Part shown: positions 43,238 to 51,513 of the stretch, piece after piece | Layout of the letters: every line of letters begins with the position of its first letter | Numbering within the stretch: the stretch's first letter is position 1 | Assembly (NCBI GenBank): GCA_022446815.1 | Contig: JAKVCD010000002.1 | Location: 146,595 to 210,594, forward strand | Reading direction: 5' to 3' | DNA from: Planctomycetota bacterium | GTDB taxonomy: Bacteria > Planctomycetota > UBA1135 > GCA-002686595 | Length of the DNA: 64,000 nucleotides | Made by a program: the position numbers and the translations under genes | Notes under the pieces: generated by a model | Seen by the model: the letters and a program-made list of their open reading frames with translations, nothing else | Databases searched by the model: none | Told to the model about the DNA's origin: nothing

Positions 43238-44653
43238 CTAGTCGCCGGTGTAGCCCAGGCCCTCGAGAGCGCTCGTGTCTGGACCCTCGCTGTCGCCGCT
43301 GGCGGACTGGAGCTTAAGGGCGTCGTCACGGACGAGGAACGCTCTGAGACGCTCTACGACCTCTGGCTCTGAGCTGTATAGGTTGATCTGCTCATCAGGG
43401 TCTTGGCTGAGATCAAACAGCTCTGAGCGCTCTGGGGTGTTCCGGTGATGGATGAGTTTGTATCTCCCGTCAAAGACCGCGTGCAGGTCGTCGCGGCAGA
43501 TCTCTGGAAGCCTAGAGAGCGGTGAGTGCGTGTCCTGAAGGTTCAGGGCGTCGGCGTAAGCGATACGCGGCGTTGTCTCCGTCCCTGCGATCATTGGAAG
43601 CACGCTCGTTCCGTCCATGGGGCCAGGAGGGGGTACGTTCGCGAGCTCCAGCACCGTGGGCGCAATGTCTGTGATGCGAGCGAGCGCGTTGACTACCTCT
43701 CCTGCAGGGATGCCGGGTCCCGCTATGAGCAGGGGGACCTGGATGGACCATTGGTAGACAAGACGGTGCCGGCTCCAGCCATGGAGGCGCTGCCCGTCAG
43801 AGAGCCCCTGGCCGTGATCTGCCGTGAGCACGACGATGGTGTTGTCGATATCCCCAGATGACTCAAGGTGTTCGAAGAGAGCTCCGAGTTGGAAGTCCAT
43901 CCAAGCTACCTCCATATCGTAGAAGGCCTCCTTGGCAGCGAGGTTTCGCTGGTGGGGGATCTCGTCATAGCTGACCTCAAATTTAGCCGCCCACTCCGGA
44001 GGGGGGACGAGAGAGAGGTCGTGTGCGTCAAAGAAGTGGAGCCAGGCAAACCAGGGGTCACTACCCTCGCGGGCCTCTAGCCATTCGATTGCCTCTTGAG
44101 TCGTAGAGTCTGCGCGCCTCTGGTACCGGGAGCGCGGCTCGTTGAGGAGCACGCTCTCTCTGAGTGAGCGCACAGGCCTGCTCAGGTCGAGCATGTCTTG
44201 GGTGTCTTCGATCCCTGTCTTGTATGTCTCGAAGCCTTGGCTGAGGCCATAGAAGGGGCTGAGCGGATAGGCGCTCACGAACCCAGCGGTGTCATAGCCA
44301 GCGGATGTGAGCGCCTCAGGCAATGTGGGGACCTCGTCCACCAGCGTATGGCCGATCTCTCCATGGAAAACGCGCAGCCCGTGGTTGTATGGATTGAGCC
44401 CAGTGAGGATGGAGGCGTGAGCCATCGGCGTGATGCCCGCAGTAGACAGAGCCATCTCGAAGCGCGTGCCGCGCTCGGAGAGGGCGTCAATGTTTGGTGT
44501 CCTGGCGGCCTCCCATCCATAGCACCCCAGTCTGTCCGGACGGGTCGTATCCAGGGTGATCAGGAGGATGTTGGGGCGGGAGACTCGCTCGCCGCTGCAG
44601 GCGGCGAGGAGCGAGGCTACAGCCCAAGTGATGATGGTCTTTGCGCTCTTCAT
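43238..44653 (-). CDS. Sulfatase-fold lipoprotein with Thr in place of formylglycine Cys/Ser
   Basis: A 471-residue predicted lipoprotein (ITWAVASLLAAC) of the alkaline-phosphatase/sulfatase superfamily. The metal-binding start is NILLITLDTTRPDRLGCYG, and TADHGQGLSDG with a following His provides the other ligands. Where the formylglycine-forming CxPxR would occur, the sequence is GITPMAHASILTG, with Thr75 at the nucleophile position. Thr nucleophiles occur in phosphoethanolamine and glycerol-phosphate transferases of this fold, so a phosphodiesterase or transferase is as likely as a sulfatase. Its start overlaps the upstream gene by 4 bases, and it forms a three-gene operon with a GT-C protein. 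Confidence 0.78.
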   Translation of the reverse strand: MKSAKTIITWAVASLLAACSGERVSRPNILLITLDTTRPDRLGCYGWEAARTPNIDALSERGTRFEMALSTAGITPMAHASILTGLNPYNHGLRVFHGEIGHTLVDEVPTLPEALTSAGYDTAGFVSAYPLSPFYGLSQGFETYKTGIEDTQDMLDLSRPVRSLRESVLLNEPRSRYQRRADSTTQEAIEWLEAREGSDPWFAWLHFFDAHDLSLVPPPEWAAKFEVSYDEIPHQRNLAAKEAFYDMEVAWMDFQLGALFEHLESSGDIDNTIVVLTADHGQGLSDGQRLHGWSRHRLVYQWSIQVPLLIAGPGIPAGEVVNALARITDIAPTVLELANVPPPGPMDGTSVLPMIAGTETTPRIAYADALNLQDTHSPLSRLPEICRDDLHAVFDGRYKLIHHRNTPERSELFDLSQDPDEQINLYSSEPEVVERLRAFLVRDDALKLQSASGDSEGPDTSALEGLGYTGD

Positions 44654-45057
44654 CGTGGCTCTCTGCTTGTCCAGTACGCAGCGATGTCAGCGCGCGTTAG
44701 GGTCTCTCGGGATGTGGTCCGGCGCTCTGCCCAGACCTTCGCCCGCTCTCGGAGTTCGCGGGGCTCTAAGGTAGCGATTCGCGTGAGCTGATCACGGAGC
44801 TTGACGTGGGGGATCCAGGCTTGATGGGCGACGAGCTCCCTGAGCCGGTGTTCCTCATGTCGGGCGAGCTCCTCCATCAGAGCGGGAGTCAGAGCGTGAG
44901 GATACCCCGCAGCGAGCAGCGGCAAGGCCTCGCACTCTCCGCTCCGAAGTCGCTGTAGGAGGACCTCCTCCGAGGCTCGACTCTTGCTCAAGAAGGGCGC
45001 TGCGCAGAGGAGCGCGAGGGCGATGGGCGTCGCCCAGCTGACTCTTTTCGGGTTCAT
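44650..45057 (-). CDS. Small predicted exported helical protein
   Basis: A 135-residue protein with an N-terminal signal (WATPIALALLCAAPFLS) and an alpha-helical, Arg/Glu-rich body (HEEHRLRELVAHQAW, LEPRELRERAKVWAERR). It overlaps both neighbours by 4 bases, between the GT-C gene and the sulfatase-like gene, and so is firmly part of that operon. It is not recognised as a known family. A role as an accessory to either enzyme is inference. Confidence 0.63.
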   Translation of the reverse strand: MNPKRVSWATPIALALLCAAPFLSKSRASEEVLLQRLRSGECEALPLLAAGYPHALTPALMEELARHEEHRLRELVAHQAWIPHVKLRDQLTRIATLEPRELRERAKVWAERRTTSRETLTRADIAAYWTSREPR

Positions 45058-46409
45058 TCGGCCCCCCAGGCTTCACCTAAGACCCACGTGGTCGATGCCA
45101 GGTCGACCCAGAAGAGTCCAAGCGTTATAGCGCCGGCGATGACAGCCCTTCGGCGCTGCCGTCTGTCTAGGGATGTCGTGAGTAAGCTGGCTACAGCGAT
45201 GATAAGGAAGGGGGTGAGCGGCACCCTGAGGCGTGACATTCCGACGAGGAGGGGCTGCGCGAGGAACGCCGCGGTCGGAAGCCAGAAGAGCCCATGCCTA
45301 GGAGCGCAGCTCGCGATGGCCGCGGCACCGAGCAGCGCAGCGAGCGCGGCTTGGAGGGTGGCCAGGGCGATGAAGGGCCTTGAGATGAGCCTGTCAGCAA
45401 GCATGCCGGGGTAGTTCTCAAGGGCGATGTGGCGAACAGGGAAAGAGGTAGGAGCGATCATGTGTGCGAGCTTGGCAACCCTCGAGCGAGCTAAGTCGCC
45501 AAGGTTTGCTTGCGCCCACTCGAGAGCGCCTTTCCTCTTAGCGGCGTCGCGCTCTAGCAGGGTGAGGCCCCCTGGTCTGTCCCAGCCGCCTTCACCTGTC
45601 AGCGCGAAGGGCGCGGCGGGCGCTAAGGCGGGGCGCTCTTCCTGGGGGTGGCGCCTCAAGAGGGGCAAGTTGTCAAAGTTACGATCTGTGCTGTTCCAGC
45701 CTTGATAGAGGTTCTCGCCGAGCGTTACCCCAGAGGGGATCGGTTGTCCGTAGTGCTGCAAGTTACGTGCAGCCCAAGGAGCGAGGGGCAGCGCGAGAGC
45801 TAGCGCGAAGGTGAGGGTCGTTGGGCCGACACCGGCGCTGCGTCTCATCGTGTGTATGAAGACCCAGCAGGTCGCTAGGATGCCGACGTGTAGCCCGATC
45901 TCCTTGAAGAGCGCTGAGAGGCCGAGCAAAAGCCCGGCGAGGAGCAGTCGCCCTGGGTTGTCGTCAATGGCCCCGTCGTGCAAGAAGCATAGGGCGGGGA
46001 GGAGCAGGGCGATAAACAGCGAGTCTGGCCAGCCTAAGGTGCAGTAGCCCGCGAGCGGTAGGTGGAGGGCCCATAGGCAAGCTGCCCAGCGTGCAGCCTC
46101 AGGCTGAACGAGTCGTCGGGTTAGGCCAGCCACCCCCCAGCCGGTGAGTCCCGACGCGAGCACCTGTAGGGAGCGTAAGGCCAAGATGCCCTCATCTTGG
46201 AAGAGCTGGAATCCTAGCTTGTGGAGGTATGGGTAGGCGGGGGGCCATAGGAAGCGCTGAGAATCGGAGAGGAATCCGAAGCGCTCCCAGCTGAGGCCTA
46301 GCCATGCATAGTGGGCTTCATCGGATTGAAGCTCGGCCTGCCCTGCGAGGATGGCAAGGACGGCACGCAGGCTGACACCGATCAGGATCCAGGCTCGCAC
46401 GGAGGGCAT
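45054..46409 (-). CDS. GT-C-type membrane glycosyltransferase (ArnT/PMT-like)
   Basis: A 451-residue polytopic membrane protein. The first periplasmic loop has LQSDEAHYAWLGLSWERFG with the Asp-Glu pair typical of GT-C transferases, followed by FLWPPAYPYLHKL and roughly eight to ten hydrophobic segments. Together these are consistent with the ArnT/PMT group using polyprenyl-phosphate-linked sugars. ATG 46409 is chosen because the 86 upstream in-frame residues are not membrane-like and overlap the divergent promoter region. It starts the operon with the small exported protein and the sulfatase-like gene. Confidence 0.73.
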   Translation of the reverse strand: MPSVRAWILIGVSLRAVLAILAGQAELQSDEAHYAWLGLSWERFGFLSDSQRFLWPPAYPYLHKLGFQLFQDEGILALRSLQVLASGLTGWGVAGLTRRLVQPEAARWAACLWALHLPLAGYCTLGWPDSLFIALLLPALCFLHDGAIDDNPGRLLLAGLLLGLSALFKEIGLHVGILATCWVFIHTMRRSAGVGPTTLTFALALALPLAPWAARNLQHYGQPIPSGVTLGENLYQGWNSTDRNFDNLPLLRRHPQEERPALAPAAPFALTGEGGWDRPGGLTLLERDAAKRKGALEWAQANLGDLARSRVAKLAHMIAPTSFPVRHIALENYPGMLADRLISRPFIALATLQAALAALLGAAAIASCAPRHGLFWLPTAAFLAQPLLVGMSRLRVPLTPFLIIAVASLLTTSLDRRQRRRAVIAGAITLGLFWVDLASTTWVLGEAWGAE

Positions 46410-46509
46410 GTTGCGAGGATACGAGCGGAAGGGGCTGCGGGCACGAGTTGTATGTGGGGGATTCCTCAGTAGGATCGACTCTGGCTCGGATTTTGCGCGA
46501 GCCGCACCT

Positions 46510-47253
46510 ATGGATGGAACGGGAGAGAGCGCGGGCGCTTGGGTTGAGCGCCGCTTAGCTTGGCTTGAGCGTGCGAAGACGCTCAAGCCTAGTGCTGTCG
46601 ACGTGGACATTACGAGCGCTGAGATAGGGGGTAGTGGCCCGCTCAATCGGCACGGCGCGCCCTCCACGCCGCCTGGCCAGCACCTCGTGAAGAACTGGCC
46701 TGTCCTCGACCTAGGGCACCATCCTGTGATCTCTCCTGATGAGTGGGTCCTAGAGATCTCAGGGGAGGTCGAGCGCCCTCAAGCACTCAGCTATGAAGAG
46801 CTCCTAGCGCTCCCTCAGACCTCGCTCAATTCAGACTTTCACTGTGTCACGACATGGAGTCGCTTGGACCTCTTATGGGGCGGCGTGCTCTTCTCCGATC
46901 TTTGTGAGCTCGTGATCCCTAAGCCGTCCGCGCGCTTTGTCGCGACGCAAGGGTCTGATCGAGAGCCTGGCAGCCAGCTGCCTTACACGACGAACATCTC
47001 GCTGGGGGACGCCATGGCTCCTGACGTCATGATCGCTCATCGATGTGATGGCGCTCCTCTCTCGACGGAGCATGGCGGTCCTGTGAGGATGGTGACGCCG
47101 CGCCTCTACGCATGGAAGGGGGCCAAGTGGATCGAACGCATTGAGTTTCTAGCCGAGGACAGGCCCGGGTTTTGGGAGGAGCGCGGCTACTCGAACACTG
47201 CGCAGCCCTGGGCTGAGGATCGCTTCTCTTCGACTCGTGGCGGCGATGCGTGA
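46510..47253 (+). CDS. Sulfite-oxidase/YedY-like molybdopterin oxidoreductase, no signal peptide
   Basis: A 247-residue oxidoreductase of the molybdopterin-binding superfamily represented by YedY/MsrP and sulfite oxidase. DFHCVTTWSRLDLLWGGV carries the Mo-coordinating Cys112, and GGPVRMVTPRLYAWKGAKW matches the cofactor-binding part. No Tat signal precedes it, so it is likely cytoplasmic, unlike E. coli MsrP. ATG 46510 was chosen over 46351, which would add 53 residues of low quality. The DUF72 gene overlaps its 3' end by 8 bases, suggesting an operon. Confidence 0.84.
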   Translation: MDGTGESAGAWVERRLAWLERAKTLKPSAVDVDITSAEIGGSGPLNRHGAPSTPPGQHLVKNWPVLDLGHHPVISPDEWVLEISGEVERPQALSYEELLALPQTSLNSDFHCVTTWSRLDLLWGGVLFSDLCELVIPKPSARFVATQGSDREPGSQLPYTTNISLGDAMAPDVMIAHRCDGAPLSTEHGGPVRMVTPRLYAWKGAKWIERIEFLAEDRPGFWEERGYSNTAQPWAEDRFSSTRGGDA

Positions 47254-48124
47254 CAGGCTCTGGCGCTTCGGCACCTCAAGCTGGTCTGAGCGCTCCTGGG
47301 TAGGACCCTTTTATGAGCCGGGGACCAAGCCTAAGGACTTCCTCTCGGCATATGCCAGGCGCTATGGCGCTGTGGAGGCTGATACGACGTACTACCGCGC
47401 CCCCTCCGATTCGATGGTTCGAGGCTGGAAGGCTCGCACCCCCGAGGGCTTCCGTATGGCGGCCAAGTTCCCTCGCGCGATCGTTCATGCAGGTGACGGC
47501 CCGCGGCCGGACGCGGACCGGGCCCTCCGGCTTGAGGCCGTCGGCGATAAGGTGGAGCATTTTCTATCTGTCATGAGGGGCTTAGGAGACCGGTGCGGGC
47601 CCCTCCTCATTCAGCTCCCTTACTTCAACCGCACGCACTTCGTTGGGGAGGAGCCCTTCCTTCGGCGCTTGGATGACTTCCTCGGCGGCCTCCCTGATGA
47701 GTTTCAGTACGCAGTCGAAGTGAGGAACAAGGCCTGGTATTCAGACGGGCTCACTTCCCTTTTGAGATCCCATGGCGCTGCGCTCTGCCTTTCAGACCAT
47801 AAGTATCTCCCGCACCCCTCCGTGGTCATGGAGCGCTTAGACGTGGCGACGGCTGACTTCAGCTATGTGCGGCTGATCGGGGATCGAGAAGCGGTGGACC
47901 GCCTCGCAGACGGCTTTGGACGAGAGGTGCTCGACCAGGGGGATCGGCTTCGGCTCCTCGCGCGCTCCCTCCTCGAGCTCAGCGCTGATGTGAGGGAGGT
48001 GTGGGCCTTCGCAAACAACCATTACGCTGGCCACGGGCCCGCCTCCATCGACCGCCTCGCGACAGAGGTGACCGGTGAGGCCCCAACTCGGCCGATGAGT
48101 GATGATGGCAGCCTGCCTTTCTGA
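47246..48124 (+). CDS. DUF72 family protein (YecE-like)
   Basis: A 292-residue TIM-barrel-type protein with FGTSSWSERSWVGPFY near the start, ARRYGAVEADTTYYRAPS, RMAAKFPR, LIQLPYFNR and VEVRNKAWY, all typical of the DUF72 family; FANNHYAGHGPASI closes it. The biochemical role of the family is uncertain. ATG 47246 overlaps the stop of the upstream oxidoreductase by 8 bases. A GTG at 47237 is possible. Confidence 0.85.
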   Translation: MRDRLWRFGTSSWSERSWVGPFYEPGTKPKDFLSAYARRYGAVEADTTYYRAPSDSMVRGWKARTPEGFRMAAKFPRAIVHAGDGPRPDADRALRLEAVGDKVEHFLSVMRGLGDRCGPLLIQLPYFNRTHFVGEEPFLRRLDDFLGGLPDEFQYAVEVRNKAWYSDGLTSLLRSHGAALCLSDHKYLPHPSVVMERLDVATADFSYVRLIGDREAVDRLADGFGREVLDQGDRLRLLARSLLELSADVREVWAFANNHYAGHGPASIDRLATEVTGEAPTRPMSDDGSLPF

Positions 48125-48188
48125 GATATGCTTTGGCGGCACTAGCTGTATTCATGCTGACTACGATTCAACAAGCGAGGTCCTGAAC

Positions 48189-48431
48189 ATGGGTATCTTC
48201 GACAAGATCTTCGGCGGTTCGAAGGAGCCGACTCCTCGGGTTCAAGAGCTGATGGCCCAGATGAAGAGTGACGACCCCGCCATCCGTAAGGCGGCCTGCG
48301 ACGCGCTCGGCGAGCTCGGTGATGAGGCGAAGCCCGCTACGGACCTCCTCGAGGAGCTGATCCAAGACCAGGACGGAGACGTCTGCAACGCCGCTGCCGA
48401 CGCGATCTCAAAGGTCGTCCGGGGCTTCTGA
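48189..48431 (+). CDS. Small HEAT-repeat protein
   Basis: An 80-residue protein starting MGIFDKIFGG, with two HEAT/PBS-lyase-type helical repeats (PAIRKAACDALGELGDEA and GDVCNAAADAISKVV). GAGG lies 7-10 bases before the ATG. A longer in-frame start at 48099 overlaps the DUF72 gene and is not supported. It precedes the three MORN-repeat genes by 3 bases and is probably in their operon. A protein-binding scaffold role is likely, but no partner is known. Confidence 0.7.
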   Translation: MGIFDKIFGGSKEPTPRVQELMAQMKSDDPAIRKAACDALGELGDEAKPATDLLEELIQDQDGDVCNAAADAISKVVRGF

Positions 48432-48434
48432 GCT

Positions 48435-49667
48435 TTGCTTGAGCTCTCGCGCTTGCGAAGCAGTCTGTCTGCAGGCTGCCTGATGCTCTCATTAGCTTGC
48501 TCCGGTGGAGACCTCCCCGCTGAAGGGGTCGTAGTCCTTGAGCAGGCAGAGGGGGCCGCGTGGGAGCCCACCCCGCAGGAGCGCGCTCCTGTCGATGCGC
48601 CGAGCTTGCCGATCGAGCTCCCTCAGCTCGGTCCAGCGCCGATGGGCGCTGCTATCACTGAGGTGTTGGAGCCCCTGAGCGAGTTTGAGGGGGTCTCCGT
48701 GAAGATGGTTGAGGCAAAGCACGCCAATGGACGGCTGCGCTACCGGAAGCATGTCAGGACGGATGAGGGGCGTGGGGAGGTCGATCATGGTCCTGACTGG
48801 CGTTGGTGGGACAATGGTCAGATCAGGCTGCAGCGGACGTGGAGAGACGGTCGTTCAGACGGGCCTTTCCTTGAGTGGCACAAGAGCGGATTTCAGAAGG
48901 GCCGAGGCTCTTTCTCTGGAGACCTCCCTGAGGGTATGTGGGAGCGCTGGTATGCGACAGGTGAGCCGCGCGCGATGGAGAGCTATGTGGGCGGAGTGCG
49001 AGATGGTGTGGAGTGTCGGTGGCACAAGACTGGCGAGGTCATGCACAGCAAGGTCTGGGCCTCGGGACAAGAGGACGGGCCGCTCGCTCAGTGGGCCCCT
49101 GACGGGTCACTCCAGCTGCAAGGGATGATGGTCTCGGGGGAGCGCGACGGGCTCTGGTGGGAGGCTTGGCCGAGCGGCTCTCTTAAGAGCTTGAGCTCTT
49201 TCAAGCTTGGGACTCCAGATGGGCTCTGGACTGAATTTTATGAGACCGGAGGGAGTCGAGTTCGAGGGACGTACGAGCTGGGCTTGCGAAACGATCGCTG
49301 GGAGGCCTGGTCTGAGGAGGGTCAGTCCTTGGCTGTGGAGCACTTCACCGCGGATGCGCTGGATGGTCACCGGGCAACTTGGAGCGACACAGGCGTCCTG
49401 ACCTCTCGCGGAGAGTACTCCAATGGAGAGGGGGTGGGAGTTCATGAGGAGTGGGATTTGCAGGGGGCTCTCGTAATGCGGCGCTCACACGGTGATCCAC
49501 CTGGAGCAGACCGGGTTGAGCGTTGGTGGCCCTCAGGAACGAGGCGGTCCCGGGGGGTCTTTGTCGAGGGGAAGCGAGACGGGGTCTGGGAAGCATGGCG
49601 CGAAGATGGCTCTTTGGACCCCTCTTTGGCGGGGGTCTGGCGCGCAGGCGTGCACACACCAGAATAA
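48435..49667 (+). CDS. MORN-repeat lipoprotein, about ten 24-residue repeats
   Basis: A 410-residue protein starting at TTG 48435, with a lipoprotein-like signal (SLSAGCLMLSLACSGG); an ATG lies 48 bases further in. After a 100-residue N-terminal region comes a run of about ten repeats of roughly 24 residues with the core G.W..W...G....G, for example DGVWEAWREDG and EGMWERWYATGEPR. This is the MORN_2 pattern of YwqK-type proteins. It is the first of three adjacent MORN genes in a five-gene run. Known MORN_2 proteins include immunity proteins such as YwqK, but no toxin partner is visible here. Confidence 0.75.
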   Translation: MLELSRLRSSLSAGCLMLSLACSGGDLPAEGVVVLEQAEGAAWEPTPQERAPVDAPSLPIELPQLGPAPMGAAITEVLEPLSEFEGVSVKMVEAKHANGRLRYRKHVRTDEGRGEVDHGPDWRWWDNGQIRLQRTWRDGRSDGPFLEWHKSGFQKGRGSFSGDLPEGMWERWYATGEPRAMESYVGGVRDGVECRWHKTGEVMHSKVWASGQEDGPLAQWAPDGSLQLQGMMVSGERDGLWWEAWPSGSLKSLSSFKLGTPDGLWTEFYETGGSRVRGTYELGLRNDRWEAWSEEGQSLAVEHFTADALDGHRATWSDTGVLTSRGEYSNGEGVGVHEEWDLQGALVMRRSHGDPPGADRVERWWPSGTRRSRGVFVEGKRDGVWEAWREDGSLDPSLAGVWRAGVHTPE

Positions 49668-49671
49668 GAGC

Positions 49672-50511
49672 GTGCTACACACGGATCGTTATCGTGGAGG
49701 AGGGAAACGCGCGCAAGGCCGTCTTGTGGACGGGCTACGCGATGGAGCCTGGACTTTCTGGGATGAGGGTGGGCGACGATACGCTCAACGAGAGTTTCGT
49801 CGTGGCATTTTGGATGGGTGGTCTTTGGGGTGGCACGTAGCGAGCGGCGCGCGACGCTCTGAGGTCCTTTTTGCGCATGGGTTGAGAGAGGGGCGCTCGC
49901 TGGGCTGGCATGAGCAGGGCGGCCTGAGCTGGGAGGGCGAGTTCCTCGGTGGACTCCGAGAGGGCCGCTGGTGTATGCATCACGTCGAGGGCGGGATTTC
50001 TTTGGAGGGCGTTTTTCGCCAGGGGTTTCGGGAGGGGCAGTGGCGGTCATGGCACCCTCGCGGTGGCCTTCGCGCTGAGCTTAGTTGGGTGCGGGGGATG
50101 AGGAATGGCATAGAGCGGCGTTGGTATCGCTCGGGAGGATTGCGCCTGGAGGGTGCTTGGTCGCAGGGGTCTCGAGAGGGCCGCTGGGTAGAGTTCACTC
50201 GTGGAGGGCGTGTTTTGTCTGAGGGCGAATATGCCGGCGGGCTCCGCACAGGCACATGGCGGCTCATGCACAAGGACGGTGGTCTGAGAGCTGAGGGGAC
50301 GGTCGTTGAGGGCTTGTTGGAGGGTTGGTGGGTGCATTATTGGCAGAATGGGATCAAAAGAGCCGAAGGAGAGATGAGGAGAGGTCGACAGGAAGGCCCA
50401 TGGAAGTTTTGGCATCAGGACGGCTCCCGAGATCGGCAAGCGACCGGGATCTACGCTGATGATCAAAGAGACCCTGGGGAGAGCCCCGGCAATCTCCTGA
50501 GCGGTGCTTGA
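49672..50511 (+). CDS. MORN-repeat protein without signal peptide
   Basis: A 279-residue protein from GTG 49672, starting 4 bases after the preceding stop; an upstream in-frame ATG at 49492 lies inside that gene and gives a non-repeat extension, so it is rejected. Almost the whole protein is about ten 24-residue units, for example EGRWCMHHVEGGISLEG and EGPWKFWHQDG. No export signal was seen, unlike the flanking paralogues, so it may stay in the cytoplasm. The start is the least certain point. It sits between an exported lipoprotein and a secreted paralogue. Confidence 0.66.
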   Translation: MLHTDRYRGGGKRAQGRLVDGLRDGAWTFWDEGGRRYAQREFRRGILDGWSLGWHVASGARRSEVLFAHGLREGRSLGWHEQGGLSWEGEFLGGLREGRWCMHHVEGGISLEGVFRQGFREGQWRSWHPRGGLRAELSWVRGMRNGIERRWYRSGGLRLEGAWSQGSREGRWVEFTRGGRVLSEGEYAGGLRTGTWRLMHKDGGLRAEGTVVEGLLEGWWVHYWQNGIKRAEGEMRRGRQEGPWKFWHQDGSRDRQATGIYADDQRDPGESPGNLLSGA

Positions 50512-50589
50512 GGGGGCCCTCCGGCTTGCTCCTCCACATAGACATACATCTGCCCACACTGCCGCTCCGCTTCCGTAGGATCCTTCGTC

Positions 50590-51513
50590 ATGCCTCAATC
50601 ACTCGCCCTGCACCTGCTCGCTCTTAGCCTCTTCGTTGGCAGCCCCGCCTTGAAGGCTGGGCTCAGCCAGGATCCTTCGCCTGATGTCGAAGAAGGGGAG
50701 CCTGGTGAGTTGGTGGTGATTTACCACGAGAACGGAAAAAAGGCCCGAGAGGGGCGAATCTGGAAGGGTCGTCGACACGGCTTCTGGCGCAGCTGGCATG
50801 AGAATGGTGAGCTCGCTTACGAGGGCCGGATTGAGAACTATCAGCGTGTCGGAGTCTGGAAGACTTACTACGAGACTGGCTCGCTGCGATCAGCTGGCGA
50901 GATTCAGGACGGGCGGCCTGCTGGGGAGTGGACCACGTGGCACGCCAACGGTGAGAAGAAGTCAGAGGGCAAGTACGACTGGGGTCTGCGTAATGGGCCA
51001 TGGACTCATTATCAGACGAACGGGATGAAGTACTCCGAGGGCTCATTCCTTCACGACTACAAGGATGGGCTTTGGGTGCACTATGGCTTTGAGGGCGACC
51101 GCCTCTCTTCAGGCATCTTTAGGCGTGGCAAGAAACACGGGATGTGGCGCCGATGGCACTCAAAAGACCAACTCATGTTTGAGGGCTCTTTCAATGAAGA
51201 CCTTGAGGATGGAGCTTGGACACGATGGCATGAGAACGGTCAGGTCGAGGCTCAGGGCACCTACCTCTTGGGCAAGGAGGAGGGGGAATGGAGCGCCTGG
51301 TATGACACGGGCCAGAAGCAGTTCGAGGGCAGCTACGAGAATGGGAAGCGCACCGGCTTCTGGACCCGCTGGTACCCGAGCGGGCAAAAGCAGACTCAAG
51401 GTGACTACAAGGGTGGCAAGCCCCACGGTCGCGTCACCGTCTGGTACCGAGATGGCTCAGTACATGCGGAAGAGTCCGGCGAATATGTCGACGGTAAAAG
51501 GGTGAGGCCGTGA
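50590..51513 (+). CDS. Exported MORN-repeat protein, ten exact 24-residue repeats
   Basis: A 307-residue protein with a signal peptide (SLALHLLALSLFVGSPALKA) and, from about residue 44 to 283, ten consecutive units of 24 residues. Each begins with NG, TG, EG, DG or SG and has G.W..W in its second half (NGKKAREGRIWKGRRHGFW, TGQKQFEGSYENGKRTGFW). It is the most regular of the three MORN paralogues. Its GTGATG end overlaps the start of the next secreted gene, so translation is coupled. Function unknown. Confidence 0.75.
   Translation: MPQSLALHLLALSLFVGSPALKAGLSQDPSPDVEEGEPGELVVIYHENGKKAREGRIWKGRRHGFWRSWHENGELAYEGRIENYQRVGVWKTYYETGSLRSAGEIQDGRPAGEWTTWHANGEKKSEGKYDWGLRNGPWTHYQTNGMKYSEGSFLHDYKDGLWVHYGFEGDRLSSGIFRRGKKHGMWRRWHSKDQLMFEGSFNEDLEDGAWTRWHENGQVEAQGTYLLGKEEGEWSAWYDTGQKQFEGSYENGKRTGFWTRWYPSGQKQTQGDYKGGKPHGRVTVWYRDGSVHAEESGEYVDGKRVRP

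Noticed and set aside
46351..46509. Longer start for the molybdopterin oxidoreductase
   Set aside because: The 53 extra residues show no signal peptide or conserved motif and overlap the divergent GT-C gene start.
48435..50511. YwqK-type toxin-antitoxin system
   Set aside because: MORN_2 repeats suggested it, but no toxin-like ORF (for example a deaminase or nuclease) lies nearby.
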